Assembly: GCF_902506605.1 (NCBI RefSeq)
Contig: NZ_LR733979.1
Coordinates: forward strand, 1,906,008 to 1,970,007
Length of the DNA stretch: 64,000 nucleotides
From: Sphingomonas sp. AX6
Lineage (GTDB): Bacteria > Pseudomonadota > Alphaproteobacteria > Sphingomonadales > Sphingomonadaceae
Direction: 5' to 3'
The notes under the pieces were generated by a model. It had not been told where the DNA came from, did no database searches, and worked only from the letters and a program-made list of their open reading frames with translations. The translations under genes and the position numbers were made by a program. Of this stretch, positions 50,622 to 59,345 are shown one piece after another; the stretch's first letter is position 1; every line of letters begins with the position of its first letter.

Positions 50622-50684
50622 ACAGCTTCGCTGCCGGCCGGCCTTGGCGGGGGCGGACCCTTGGGTCCGCGTCCCGCCTGCGGC

Positions 50685-51059
50685 TTACTTGACTTCGACG
50701 GTGCCGCCGGCTGCTTCGATCTGAGCCTTGATCTTGTCGGCTTCGTCCTTGTTGACGCCTTCCTTGATCGGCTTCGGCGCGCCTTCGACGAGCGCCTTTG
50801 CTTCGGTCAGACCCAGGCCGGTCAGGGCGCGGACTTCCTTGATGACGTTGATCTTCTTGCCACCATCGCCGGTCAAGATCACGTCGAATTCGGTCTTTTC
50901 TTCGGCTGCGGGTGCTGCTGCACCGCCGCCTGCTGCAGGTGCTGCAACCGCTGCTGCGGCCGAGACGCCCCACTTTTCTTCGAGCAGCTTCGAAAGCTCT
51001 GCTGCTTCGAGGACGGTCAGTTCGGAAAGCTGGTCAACCAGCTTGTTCAGGTCTGCCAT
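50685..51059 (-). CDS. rplL: Ribosomal protein L7/L12
   Basis: 124 residues, full length. N-terminal dimerisation helix ([20 protein letters not shown]), Ala-rich hinge, C-terminal factor-binding domain ([20 protein letters not shown]). Forms the ribosomal stalk with L10 and recruits translation factors. It follows rplJ by 57 bp. rpoB is not downstream, which is unusual. Confidence 0.97.
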   Translation of the reverse strand: MADLNKLVDQLSELTVLEAAELSKLLEEKWGVSAAAAVAAPAAGGGAAAPAAEEKTEFDVILTGDGGKKINVIKEVRALTGLGLTEAKALVEGAPKPIKEGVNKDEADKIKAQIEAAGGTVEVK

Positions 51060-51116
51060 GGTATAAATCCTATCAAATCAATCGGTTGATAAAGTATCTG
51101 GTGTTCCGCAAGCCGC

Positions 51117-51632
51117 TTATGCGGCTTCCTTCTCGCTGTACGCCGCCAAAACGCGGGCAAGCTGTGCCGCCGGTGCCTGAGTGATCGTCGCGATCTTGGT
51201 TGCAGGTGCAACCAGCAGACCCACGAGCTTCGCACGCAGTTCGTCCAGCGATGGCAGCGATGCCAGCGCCTTCACACCGTCCGCGTCGAGTACGGTCTTG
51301 CCCATCGCGCCGCCGACGATCTCGATACGATCGTTGGTCTTGGCGAATTCGACCACTGCCTTGGCGGCAGCCACCGGATCGGTCGAGGTGGCAAGCGCCG
51401 TGGGACCGGTCAGCAGGTCGGCGAGCGACCCGTAATCGGTTCCTTCGAGCGCGATGATGGCAAGGCGGTTCTTTGCGACCTTATAGCTCGCACCGGCGTC
51501 GCGCATCTTGTTGCGGAGGTCCGTCGATTGCTTGACGGTCATCCCGAGGTTGCGGGTGACGACCACCACGCCGACCTCATTGAAGGTGCGGTTCAGCTCG
51601 GCGACGGCGTCGGTCTTCTGGGAACGATCCAT
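51117..51632 (-). CDS. rplJ: Ribosomal protein L10
   Basis: 171 residues from ATG 51632, preceded by aaggag. [17 protein letters not shown] is the typical L10 start, and the C-terminal helix that binds L7/L12 dimers is present ([16 protein letters not shown]). With rplL it forms a two-gene operon. In many bacteria L10-L12 binds its own leader RNA. The longer reading to 51890 is in the leader and not coding. Confidence 0.97.
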   Translation of the reverse strand: MDRSQKTDAVAELNRTFNEVGVVVVTRNLGMTVKQSTDLRNKMRDAGASYKVAKNRLAIIALEGTDYGSLADLLTGPTALATSTDPVAAAKAVVEFAKTNDRIEIVGGAMGKTVLDADGVKALASLPSLDELRAKLVGLLVAPATKIATITQAPAAQLARVLAAYSEKEAA

Positions 51633-51653
51633 GCCGGTCTCCTTACGAATGAA

Positions 51654-51672
51654 CCGGCTCCCCATGAGCCGG
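51654..51672 (-). promoter_or_regulatory. Leader hairpin before rplJ (candidate L10 autoregulatory site)
   Basis: Perfect 7-bp stem ccggctc/gagccgg with a 5-base loop, placed 8 bases before the rplJ ribosome binding site. Position fits the L10(L12)4 binding leader known in other bacteria. Sequence alone cannot show binding. Confidence 0.4.
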
Positions 51673-52216
51673 CTCGGGTAACGCCGAACGGCCAGGCGCA
51701 AGGCCCGGTCGATCGGTAGTTGTCCAAGGGGGCATGGTCGTCGCGGCCAGGATAGTGGCACATGACCCGAACGCTCAGGGGTAACCCGGCATCGGAAAAA
51801 ACGCATTCCCCGTCTAGGCGAGAGATCAAGGCTGGCAAATCCAGCCACTCGCTGTCTCGGACGGCGTCGCGAGCGGGCGAACCCGAACACGACAAGCCGC
51901 GCGCAATAGCGGGATGGGCGGGGGAGTCAAGGGCGGTGGCTCATTAGACGCATGCCCGCGCACTCACCGTCACCCCGGCCGAAGTGCCGGGGTCCACCGG
52001 GCGGCAAGCGTGAACGCCGCAGACGATGCGGTGCGCAAGTGGCTTAGTGGACCCCGGCACTTCGGCCGGGGTGACGGTTGATGGTGGCGAACTCCGTTAA
52101 CCAAAATACCCTTTACGCCCACCAAACCTGTTCCATTCACGGACAGTCGAAATCAGCCCCTGCCCGAATCGCTGCAAGATGCGTTATGAAGCGTATCAGA
52201 ACAGGAGGCAGGGGCG
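51673..52216. other. Spacer between rplJ and the L,D-transpeptidase gene
   Basis: This 544-bp stretch holds the remaining rplJ leader and promoter on the minus strand and a long inverted repeat (51966-52078). No credible gene is seen on either strand. A small RNA cannot be excluded. Confidence 0.6.
51966..52078. repeat. Perfect 32-bp inverted repeat with 49-bp loop
   Basis: Arms 51966-51997 and 52047-52078 are exact inverses (core gtcaccccggccgaagtgcc and its complement). The arms themselves contain the GTCACCCC...GGGGTGAC theme also seen at 37300-37325. It sits between divergent rplJ and an L,D-transpeptidase gene, where a terminator is not needed, so it is a dispersed repeat or an inserted element. 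No open reading frame is inside the loop. Confidence 0.85.
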
Positions 52217-52783
52217 ATGCAGTTGGTTAATGCGAAGGGGTTGTTTGAAAGCGGATGGAAACTGGCGATTGCGCTGTTTCTGTTGTCGTTCTCGCCTCAG
52301 GTTTCCGCAAACACTGCCGCCACCAGCGCGAACAACGTCCGCGTGGTGATGGAATTGCCGTCGCCGCTGGAGCCCGGCGAGTTCGCCTGGGATACCGAAG
52401 GCGCCACCAGCGGGCCTCTCTGGGTCGTCGTCGATCTGGAGGTGTCGCGCATCTATGTGTATCGCGGCGGGGTCGAGATCGGGCGCGCGGCGGTCAACCT
52501 CGGCACCGATCGCAAGCCGACGCCCACCGGCACTTTTCCGATCTTGCAGAAGAAGGTCGATCACACCTCGAACATCTATGTCGGCGCACCAATGCCCTAC
52601 ATGATGCGCCTGACCTGGACCGGCATCGCCATCCACGGCAGCAATGTCGATCCCGGCGCAGTGACGCGCGGATGCGTTGGCGTGCCGGTCGATTTCGCCG
52701 AGAAGCTCTATCCGCTGGCCGGGTTGGGAACAAAGGTCACTGTGACGCGCAACTGGATGCCGCATATCTATCGCCGGGCATGA
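52217..52783 (+). CDS. Exported L,D-transpeptidase (YkuD domain)
   Basis: 188 residues. Signal segment WKLAIALFLLSFSPQVSA. YkuD domain with catalytic H140 (IAIHGSNV) and C153 (TRGCVGVP), the usual HXX14-17-S/THGC-like layout. It makes or attaches through 3-3 peptidoglycan cross-links in the periplasm. The ATG follows aggaggcagggg. It lies inside the space that separates rplKA from rplJL. Confidence 0.9.
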   Translation: MQLVNAKGLFESGWKLAIALFLLSFSPQVSANTAATSANNVRVVMELPSPLEPGEFAWDTEGATSGPLWVVVDLEVSRIYVYRGGVEIGRAAVNLGTDRKPTPTGTFPILQKKVDHTSNIYVGAPMPYMMRLTWTGIAIHGSNVDPGAVTRGCVGVPVDFAEKLYPLAGLGTKVTVTRNWMPHIYRRA

Positions 52784-52800
52784 GGCGTCGCGCTGCGAGT

Positions 52801-53178
52801 TCAGGCAGCGACGAAAGTGAGCGCTTCGATCTTGTTGCCGTCCGGATCGCGGACGAACGCGGCGTAGTAGTTCGCATCATATTCGGGACGCAGGCCCGGT
52901 TCGCCGTCGCTTATCCCGCCATGTTCGATCGCGGTGCGATAGAAGGCGTCGACCGCCACGCGCTTTTCCACCTCGAACGCGATATGGACACCGTTTCCCG
53001 GCGTCGCGGGCGCGCCGTCTGTCGGCAGATTGAGGCTAAAGACCGTTATCCCCGCGCCATAGCCAACCGCCTCTTCGGCGTCGAAGGTGCGTCGCATCCC
53101 CAGTTCGCCCATTACCGCGTCATAGAAGGCGCGTGCGCGCGACATGTTACTTGTGCCGAGGGAGACATGGTGGATCAT
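52801..53178 (-). CDS. VOC-family (glyoxalase/dioxygenase-like) protein
   Basis: 125 residues, one VOC fold. MIHHVSLGTSNMSRARAFYD start, HIAFEV in the second half, FVRDPDGNKIEAL at the end, with metal-ligand positions H4-like, H and E. Cytoplasmic, probably a lyase, isomerase or resistance-type enzyme. Substrate cannot be inferred. It converges with the L,D-transpeptidase gene across 17 bp. Confidence 0.85.
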   Translation of the reverse strand: MIHHVSLGTSNMSRARAFYDAVMGELGMRRTFDAEEAVGYGAGITVFSLNLPTDGAPATPGNGVHIAFEVEKRVAVDAFYRTAIEHGGISDGEPGLRPEYDANYYAAFVRDPDGNKIEALTFVAA

Positions 53179-53235
53179 AACCTTAAAAACGTGCTGACTT
53201 GACGTCAGGTTCCGGCCTCTTACGGCCTACGCGCG

Positions 53236-53436
53236 TCAATCGACGGTCGCGGCGCCCGTGAGCGGGCCGGGTCCATCGCGCGGTCCGGGGGCGGGCGAAG
53301 CCGTGGCCAGCCCGTCGTCGTCCGAACGCCCAGGACGGTTCGGCGGCGGCAGTCCGAGACGCCGGTAAATTGCCGAAATCAACGCCCGCTCATCTCCGGT
53401 GGGCTTTGGCCGGCCGAGCAGGTCTTTGACGGGCAT
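53236..53436 (-). CDS. Small hypothetical protein
   Basis: 66 residues from ATG 53436 (GTG 53448 is an alternative). N-terminal part PVKDLLGRPKPTGDERALIS is helical and polar; the C-terminus is Pro/Gly-rich. It lies on the same strand as its neighbours. I do not recognise it. The codon choice looks normal for this genome, but coding status is uncertain. Confidence 0.45.
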   Translation of the reverse strand: MPVKDLLGRPKPTGDERALISAIYRRLGLPPPNRPGRSDDDGLATASPAPGPRDGPGPLTGAATVD

Positions 53437-53481
53437 GACCGATGTCACCCTTGCTCAGGCCGTCGCCAAGCGTTCGCGGCG

Positions 53482-53805
53482 CTAATCCTGAACCGGCTCC
53501 ACCGGCGCATCCTCGGGCGGTGCATTGCGATCGACCCGTGCGGTCATCCCCGCTGCCTCCGCATCGAATTGGATCTGCGCCTCGTCTGGCAGAGGTTCGG
53601 GTGTCGGGGTGGGCGTGGGGGTCGGCGTTTCGATCGGCAGGGGAGCCGGCTCGATCATTGGATCGGGACCGTTGAGAACCGGCTCCTCGATTTCGAACTC
53701 GGCGATATTCTCCTCGACCGGCGCGGGCTCGGGCTCATCCGAACAGGCGACCAGCATCAGTGCGGGGAGGGCGAGGGCGACAAGCGCGCGGGTGTTCAAG
53801 GTCAT
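53482..53805 (-). CDS. Acidic proline-rich lipoprotein
   Basis: 107 residues from ATG 53805 with aggagag upstream. Lipobox LMLVAC at about residue 20, then an acidic, Pro/Thr-repeat region (PIETPTPTPTPTPEPLPDEA). No folded domain visible. Located 11 bp downstream of the L,D-transpeptidase gene on the same strand, so probably co-transcribed and linked to the cell envelope. Confidence 0.7.
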   Translation of the reverse strand: MTLNTRALVALALPALMLVACSDEPEPAPVEENIAEFEIEEPVLNGPDPMIEPAPLPIETPTPTPTPTPEPLPDEAQIQFDAEAAGMTARVDRNAPPEDAPVEPVQD

Positions 53806-53816
53806 CTCTCCTGATA

Positions 53817-55289
53817 TCAGCGGGCAGCGATCTGGCGGGCCTGGCGCGCCTCGATCTTGTCGGCCAGCTTGGTGTCCCAATTATAGGGATCGGCCCGGAA
53901 ATTGATGTCGCCATTACCGCTGGCGAATGCGGTCCAATACAACAGATACACCTCGGCAGGTGTGGTCAGCTGCGCTCGCACGGTCTTGCCGCTGTCGAGC
54001 GTTTCCTGCACCTTGGTATCGTCCCATTCACTCGAGGTGCGAAGCAGGTAATTGGCAAGTTCGTGCGGCTTTTCCAAACGGATACAGCCATGACTTGCCA
54101 GCCGGTCGAAGCGGCTGAACCCGGCCTTGGCGGGGGTATCGTGCAGATAGACCGCGAACGGATTGTCGAAATCGAACTTGAAGCGCCCAAGCGCCGCCTT
54201 TGGTCCGGCAATCTGCTGCAACCGCCGGTTAGGACCTTCGCCGATGATACGGAAATCATTGGCCTTCAGATACGCATTGCCCTTGGGAAACAGTTCCTCG
54301 CGCGCAATGCTGGCGGGGACGTTCCACGGCGGGTTGAGCACGATGGAATGGATGGTCGATGACAGCATCGGCGTCTCGTCGCCGGGCTTGCCCGTGACGC
54401 CACGCATCGACATTACTGGTTTGTCACCTTCGAAGACGGTGACGACCGCGGCGGCGATGTTTACCTGGATTCGGTTGGCGGGCAGTTCGTGCGGCATCCA
54501 GCGCCAGCGTTCCATGTTCGCCATGATCTGGCGCACGCGGGCCTGTGCGGGCACGTTGAGCGCGGCGAGCGTCTGGGTCGATACTAGGCCGCTGGGGTTG
54601 AGGCCGTAGCGGCGCTGCGCGCGGATCACCGCGTCCTTGAGCGCAGCGTCGAAGCCGTCGCCGTCGGCCGATACCGTCGAATCCTCGACCGCCAGCCGCT
54701 TGCGCAGTGCCGCGACGCGCGCACCCTTGCTGCCAACGGTCAGGTCCGGCCCGGCGGGGACGCTGCTCCAGCCGCCATCGGCGACGATCTGGCGGTACCG
54801 GGTCAAGCCGGATTTCAGGCCGTCATAGCCCGCCCAGGGCGGTGGCAGGGTGGCGAACCACTGGCCGATCCGGTTTTCCTGCACGGCCTTGGCAAAGCCG
54901 GGGCGCGGGTCGAAATAGGCGGGGCGTAGCGCCCAATCCTCCTGAAAATCCTCTTCGGCCAACCGTCCGGCGTGAACCGCGCGGGCATGGTCAAGCGCGG
55001 CCGAAACCAGTGCGTCCTGCGCCGTGGAAATCGGCTGCAACCGCGTTTCGTTCGCCGCCCGCAATCCTTCGGCACGGGCATTGTTCGCGAGCAATTCGCG
55101 AAGCTCGGTCGCCTGCGCATCCGACAGCGGCGGGATCTGAACGGGGGCGGGGACGGCCTGCACCATTCGCGGCTGGTTCGTGGGCGCAGTGGCGCGCGGT
55201 GCCTGCACCTGCGGCGCGGCCTGTTGTGCAAATGCAGGGCCAGCCAGACCCGCAACCGAAACCAACCAGAGCGCCTTTGAACCGATCAT
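53817..55289 (-). CDS. L,D-transpeptidase with peptidoglycan-binding domain (YcbB-like)
   Basis: 490 residues. Signal peptide IGSKALWLVSVAGLAGPAFA. Large N-terminal scaffold, a peptidoglycan-binding motif (VGSKGARVAALRKRLA), then YkuD catalytic domain with LASHGCIRLEKP (H400, C402). Length and order match the YcbB/LdtD group that makes 3-3 cross-links. ATG 55289 is chosen for the signal peptide. It is upstream of a lipoprotein gene in the same unit. Confidence 0.92.
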   Translation of the reverse strand: MIGSKALWLVSVAGLAGPAFAQQAAPQVQAPRATAPTNQPRMVQAVPAPVQIPPLSDAQATELRELLANNARAEGLRAANETRLQPISTAQDALVSAALDHARAVHAGRLAEEDFQEDWALRPAYFDPRPGFAKAVQENRIGQWFATLPPPWAGYDGLKSGLTRYRQIVADGGWSSVPAGPDLTVGSKGARVAALRKRLAVEDSTVSADGDGFDAALKDAVIRAQRRYGLNPSGLVSTQTLAALNVPAQARVRQIMANMERWRWMPHELPANRIQVNIAAAVVTVFEGDKPVMSMRGVTGKPGDETPMLSSTIHSIVLNPPWNVPASIAREELFPKGNAYLKANDFRIIGEGPNRRLQQIAGPKAALGRFKFDFDNPFAVYLHDTPAKAGFSRFDRLASHGCIRLEKPHELANYLLRTSSEWDDTKVQETLDSGKTVRAQLTTPAEVYLLYWTAFASGNGDINFRADPYNWDTKLADKIEARQARQIAAR

Positions 55290-55407
55290 CAAACTCTTTC
55301 CCTTGTCACGTCGCCCCGTTACGCCGGACGACGCTTCGTCCGTCCCTACATAGCGGGTTGTCGTCGCCAGCACAAAAGGCGGAGCAACAACATTTCATTT
55401 CTCCGGT

Positions 55408-55475
55408 CGTTTCGAGCCAACTCTAGAAACGCGACCGGCGTACCCAGCCCGCGTTTCTAGAGTTGGCTCGAAACG
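55408..55475. repeat. Perfect 26-bp inverted repeat with 16-bp loop
   Basis: Arms 55408-55433 and 55450-55475 are exact inverses (inner part aactctagaaacgcg / cgcgtttctagagtt, outer part cgtttcgagcc / ggctcgaaacg). It shares the TTCGAGC...GCTCGAA theme with the repeats at 14615 and 19711. It lies between rplA and the L,D-transpeptidase gene, both on the minus strand. Confidence 0.85.
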
Positions 55476-55520
55476 AACGGGGTGTGTGAGGCGTCAACAC
55501 CCAACCCAGGCTGAACGCAC

Positions 55521-55553
55521 AAAAAAGGGCCGGGAGACTGGCTCCCGACCCTT
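55521..55553 (-). terminator. Rho-independent terminator of the rplKA operon
   Basis: On the minus strand gggtcgggag / ctcccggccc with an 8-base loop is followed by six T residues, 29 bp past the rplA stop. It shows that rplKA does not continue into rplJL. Confidence 0.9.
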
Positions 55554-55581
55554 TGATGGTTCTGCGCGAATGGCGTCAGGT

Positions 55582-56274
55582 TCAGGCGATCGCGACTTCC
55601 GCGGTATCGACCTTCACGCCCGGGCCCATCGAGCTCGAAAGCGCGATCTTGCGGACATACTTGCCCTTGGCGCCCGATGGCTTGGCCTTGACCACTGCAT
55701 CGACCAGCGCGTCGAAGTTCGCGCGCAGGTCTTCCGCCGGGAACGACGCCTTGCCGATGCCCGAATGGATGATCCCGGCCTTTTCGACGCGATATTCGAC
55801 CTGGCCGCCCTTGGCAGCCTTGACCGCTTCGGCGACGTTCATGGTGACGGTGCCGAGCTTGGGGTTTGGCATCAGGCCCTTGGGACCCAGCACCTTACCC
55901 AGACGACCAACGACACCCATCATGTCCGGGGTCGCGATGCAGCGATCGAACTCGATCTTGCCACCCTGAATGGTTTCCATCAGGTCTTCGGCACCGACCA
56001 CGTCCGCACCCGCTTCGCGTGCTTCGTCGGCCTTTGCGCCCTTGGCGAATACGCCAACGCGAACGGTCTTGCCCGTACCCTTGGGCAGGGTGACGACGCC
56101 GCGGACCATCTGGTCTGCGTGGCGGGGATCGACGCCAAGGTTCAGGGCGATTTCGACGGTTTCGTCGAATTTCGACGTCGCGTTGTCCTTCACCAGTTTG
56201 ATGGCTTCGTCGATGCCGTGCAGCTTTTCGCCGTCGATCGACCAGTTCTTCTGCTTCTTGCTAATCTTGGCCAT
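55582..56274 (-). CDS. rplA: Ribosomal protein L1
   Basis: 230 residues, full length. [17 protein letters not shown] start and the central [20 protein letters not shown] and [20 protein letters not shown] segments are typical. Binds 23S rRNA in the L1 stalk and in many bacteria represses its own rplKA transcript. It follows rplK by four bases. Confidence 0.97.
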   Translation of the reverse strand: MAKISKKQKNWSIDGEKLHGIDEAIKLVKDNATSKFDETVEIALNLGVDPRHADQMVRGVVTLPKGTGKTVRVGVFAKGAKADEAREAGADVVGAEDLMETIQGGKIEFDRCIATPDMMGVVGRLGKVLGPKGLMPNPKLGTVTMNVAEAVKAAKGGQVEYRVEKAGIIHSGIGKASFPAEDLRANFDALVDAVVKAKPSGAKGKYVRKIALSSSMGPGVKVDTAEVAIA

Positions 56275-56278
56275 GATC

Positions 56279-56710
56279 TCAGCCCTCCACCACTTCGAGG
56301 CCCATTGCGCGGGCGGAGCCTTCGATGATCTTGGTCGCAGCCTCGATGTCGTTGGCGTTCAGGTCCTTCATCTTGGTCTCGGCGATCTGGGTCAGCGCCG
56401 AACGCTTGATCTTGCCAGCCGAAATCTTGCCCGGCTCCTTCGAGCCCGACTTCAGGTTCGCGGCCTTTTTGATCAGGAAGGATGCCGGCGGCGTCTTCGT
56501 TTCGAACGAGAAGGAACGGTCGGCATAGACGGTGATGACGGTCGGGATCGGCGAACCCTTTTCAAGATCGCCGGTCGACGCGTTGAACGCCTTACAGAAT
56601 TCCATGATGTTGACGCCGCGCTGACCCAGCGCAGGGCCGATCGGGGGCGACGGATTTGCAGCGCCCGCGGGCACCTGCAGCTTGATATAGCCGGTAATCT
56701 TTTTTGCCAT
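56279..56710 (-). CDS. rplK: Ribosomal protein L11
   Basis: 143 residues from ATG 56710. [19 protein letters not shown] start, [19 protein letters not shown] in the N-terminal domain and a normal C-terminal rRNA-binding domain. Part of the GTPase-associated centre and needed for the stringent response. Operon with rplA. Confidence 0.97.
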   Translation of the reverse strand: MAKKITGYIKLQVPAGAANPSPPIGPALGQRGVNIMEFCKAFNASTGDLEKGSPIPTVITVYADRSFSFETKTPPASFLIKKAANLKSGSKEPGKISAGKIKRSALTQIAETKMKDLNANDIEAATKIIEGSARAMGLEVVEG

Positions 56711-56979
56711 GTTTCTCACTCTGTTACGGGGTATACCGCCTGAAAGGCCGCGCCCGGTGCAAGTTTAGCGGTTCAGTCGGGTCCGTCTGGCGACGCGCCC
56801 TCCCGCAAGGTTTCCATTGAACGATCGCTGGAAGCGCGGGCTCTTATGATAAAAAGTGGTAGTCTGCAACCTGTCGTGACGGCGCGCGCGATCATCGCTT
56901 GCCTCCGTCCCGCAAACGCCCGAGCATTGCCGCCGACAAGTCGCGCGCGAATGGCGCGGGCGGCGGGAGGTTGATTGCC

Positions 56980-57561
56980 ATGATTGCGTTGATGATGCTG
57001 ACCGCCGCGCTGATGCCCGTTCAGGCCGTGGCCGCGACGACGCCCACCGCTGCGCCGGTGCCGGTTCAGTGCGCTGCGGTGCCGACGCCGGGGACGGTGA
57101 CGGTCGAGCCGCTGGCCGAGGATGCCGGACCCGCCGAGGTGCGGACGGTGTTTGCCGAAGCGGTCGAACGCGCGCTGATCGATGCGAACTTCATAGCGCT
57201 GCCGGGGGCGGCGGGACAGGCGCGCTATATCGCGCGGATTGCGGTGTCGCGGCGCGCACAGGGCGAGGTGGCGGCCGATGGGCAGGAAGCGGGTGCGGCG
57301 ACGCAGTTTGGCAATTAGGGCGCGGGGTTGCGGGTCACCTTGCCCTCTACCAAGTCGCAGCTTCGTGCGCTGGTGATGACCGAACTGACGATCGAACTGG
57401 TGTCGCGCGCCGAGGGCCGCGTGGTGTGGCGCGGCAGCGCGCTGACGGCGCAGGCGGATGGCACGCCGGACGATGCACCGGGGGCAGTGGCGGCAAAGCT
57501 GGCCGGGGCGGTGATGCGGGGGTTTCCGGAAGTGCGGGAGGGGGCGGTTTCGGTGCCTTGA
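56980..57561 (+). pseudogene. Exported protein gene interrupted by an in-frame amber codon
   Basis: A single reading frame of 194 codons starts at ATG 56980 (gggagg nine bases upstream) with signal peptide MIALMMLTAALMPVQAVAA and continues to 57561. It is broken at codon 113 (57316-57318) by TAG in the context FGN-stop-GAGLRVTL. The parts before and after fit one alpha/beta domain (VRTVFAEAVERALIDANF; ALVMTELTIELVSRAEGRVV; VVWRGSALT). The simplest change is TGG (Trp) to TAG. A sequencing error or amber readthrough is also possible. I do not recognise the family. Confidence 0.7.
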
Positions 57562-57636
57562 GGGGTGCTGCGTTGACTAGCCCTTATGGTGGGCACATAT
57601 TCGAACTTCGTTGAACCCCTTGGAAGGGAGGAACTC

Positions 57637-57771
57637 ATGGCAACCGTGCGAATCCCGCTGGAGGATCAGCCTAGCTTCAAAGCGAAGCCGCAGCCCGACC
57701 TCGATCGAAAGGAACTGCGCAAGGCGCTCAACAAACAGTATAAGAACAGCCTGACCTATCTTGGTCGCTGA
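57637..57771 (+). CDS. Small antitoxin-like protein preceding Doc
   Basis: 44 residues from ATG 57637 with gggagg upstream. Contains RKELRKALNKQYKNSLTYLG, a basic/aromatic tail of the kind that binds and blocks the toxin. Much shorter than Phd and with no evident DNA-binding domain. It overlaps the toxin gene by 11 bp. Assigned by context and coupling only. Confidence 0.6.
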   Translation: MATVRIPLEDQPSFKAKPQPDLDRKELRKALNKQYKNSLTYLGR

Positions 57772-58174
57772 GCCGATCTGGCTGAGCGCGGACGATGTTC
57801 GCGAAATTCATGACGATCAAATCGCGGTGTTCGGCGGGTTGCCGGGCGAGAAGGATTTCGGGCTGATCGAAAGCGCAGTCCATGCGCCGGTCAATCTTTA
57901 TCTCTATCAGGGCGAAAGTGACGTGCTGCGACTTGGCGTGCATCTCTGTCACGCGCTGGTGCGCAATCACGGGTTTCTGGATGGGAACAAGCGGACGGCG
58001 GCGGTCGCGATGATCGAATTCGTCGCGATCAACGGCTATTTGCTGATGGTGCCTGACGATGACGCCGAACAGCCAATTTTGGGGCGGTGGGTTGAGGCGA
58101 TTACGGCTGGCGATTTAAGTGAGGCGCAGCTTTATGCGCGGCTGGCTGGATTTATGCGGGCGATTGCGGGGTGA
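57761..58174 (+). CDS. doc: Doc-type Fic-fold toxin (death on curing)
   Basis: 137 residues from TTG 57761. The Fic/Doc motif is HGFLDGNKRTA (H70, F72, D74, N76, K77, R78). Doc has GNKR instead of the GNGR of AMP-transferring Fic, and Doc from phage P1 phosphorylates EF-Tu to stop translation. Coupled to the 44-residue gene, so a toxin-antitoxin module. It lies in the space between nusG and rplK. Confidence 0.88.
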   Translation: MVAEPIWLSADDVREIHDDQIAVFGGLPGEKDFGLIESAVHAPVNLYLYQGESDVLRLGVHLCHALVRNHGFLDGNKRTAAVAMIEFVAINGYLLMVPDDDAEQPILGRWVEAITAGDLSEAQLYARLAGFMRAIAG

Positions 58175-58195
58175 ATTACAGAACCGTCACGTAAG

Positions 58196-58681
58196 CTAAA
58201 GCCCTGCATCCAGTTGACGATCGTCCAGCCTTCTTAACAGCACTGACGCAAACGAAAGGTGATCTAAGCAGCGACCAATGGGGTCGATGTTAATCTCGTG
58301 TCCGCGTGGATTACGGATAGCCGACATGGCACCGGCGAAGATAAAGCGATATCCACCCTGTTCATCAATTTCACTAGCAGTAACTAGCCGCGTCAATTTT
58401 ATCTTTGGGTTGCTGTCGGAAAACGCAGCCATCATGAGTTTATGGCCACTTTCGTTGACACCCGAAACTCGTTTTACCTCCAAGTCTATAAATTTAAACG
58501 CTTCGAACGTTGCTTGAGAATAGTGTCCGTCATCGAAGAGCTTCATCGATACACTTGCGATCTCAGGATGAATGTTTCGCTCTTCGAAGGGGTGCGCTTC
58601 GGCATCATTGACGTCCGAAGCGACACACAAATCCGAGGCTATGCGAACTAACCTTTCGAAATGTGCGAATGACTTACTCAT
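58196..58681 (-). CDS. Ymh/TIGR02391-family protein
   Basis: 161 residues from ATG 58681, overlapping the end of the upstream gene by 8 bp. The pattern YSQATFEAFKFIDLEVKR, HKLMMAAFSDSNP, FIFAGAMSAIRNPRGHEI matches the hypothetical Ymh (TIGR02391) family, often found in mobile or defence islands and of unknown activity. Local GC content is lower than in the surrounding genes. Confidence 0.75.
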   Translation of the reverse strand: MSKSFAHFERLVRIASDLCVASDVNDAEAHPFEERNIHPEIASVSMKLFDDGHYSQATFEAFKFIDLEVKRVSGVNESGHKLMMAAFSDSNPKIKLTRLVTASEIDEQGGYRFIFAGAMSAIRNPRGHEINIDPIGRCLDHLSFASVLLRRLDDRQLDAGL

Positions 58682-59345
58682 CAATGAGATTCGCGCGGAT
58701 GCTCTTGAAGATGGCGTCATAGGTTTCTTGAGAGCCGTTAGCCGGAAGGTTGATCTCGATCCTAACCGTCATGGCCATATCTCGACGACTGGGCCCCGCC
58801 GCCTCTTGGATTAGTGGTTTATCAATTTTAACTTTTGTTTCCGCATTTTTCTTTGGTGAGGCTGCGCGGGGCTTCGTTTGTCGAGGTTTAGATGAACTAT
58901 TTTTAGTCGGGTTCTCATTTGCCTGAGCGTACCCCGCCAATGAACGGAATGCTTGAAAAAGCCCGGCCTGTCTTCCGCCAATGACTTCGCTGGTTTTATC
59001 GGTGGTACGAAAGTAGGAAATTAGCTCACCCCGACTGAGGGTCCACGCATCATCGCCCCGAATCTCGAAGAGATCGCTGTAAGAATCTTTGATAAGCCCT
59101 TCGAAAGACTTAGGGAAAGCATCATCACCGAGAACAAATATATCATGGCCGGTTTTGGTCCGTTTGCCCTCCCCGTCGAGCACACCGATGAACTGTAATG
59201 CGTTTATTACATAGCTCTCATTATTTGGAGCAAGAGAGAACTTTTTGACTGTTTCTGAAGTGACAGAGGATGGAAAATTTTTCCGAAGATAACCGATCAT
59301 TTGGATGACGCTGCCCGGACCGGAAATATATGGGTGTGATGCCAA
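58674..59345 (-). CDS. DUF5343-family protein
   Basis: 223 residues. N-terminal helical domain (VIQMIGYLRKNFPSSVTSET, then SYVINALQFIGVLDGEGKRT, then LIKDSYSDLFEIRGDDAW) fits DUF5343, winged-helix-like. A basic linker (KNSSSKPRQTKPRAASPKKN) leads to a C-terminal beta/alpha part (VRIEINLPANGSQETYDAI). Forms a two-gene unit with the Ymh gene, both in lower-GC DNA. Possibly a DNA-linked defence or stress pair. Function unknown. Confidence 0.72.
   Translation of the reverse strand: MASHPYISGPGSVIQMIGYLRKNFPSSVTSETVKKFSLAPNNESYVINALQFIGVLDGEGKRTKTGHDIFVLGDDAFPKSFEGLIKDSYSDLFEIRGDDAWTLSRGELISYFRTTDKTSEVIGGRQAGLFQAFRSLAGYAQANENPTKNSSSKPRQTKPRAASPKKNAETKVKIDKPLIQEAAGPSRRDMAMTVRIEINLPANGSQETYDAIFKSIRANLIDE

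Larger units (their letters stand above)
50318..50684. other. Spacer between the TPR gene and rplL (367 bp)
   Basis: No gene seen. It holds the long terminator hairpin of rplL (50514-50574), the nusG-like repeat (50590-50621) and, near the rplL stop, further GC-rich hairpins such as gcggaccc/gggtccgc. rpoB, which normally follows rplL, is absent. Confidence 0.7.

Noticed and set aside
57328..57561. Independent small gene starting at TTG 57328
   Set aside because: It is in frame with the upstream exported-protein frame and separated only by one amber codon, so a broken single gene explains it better.
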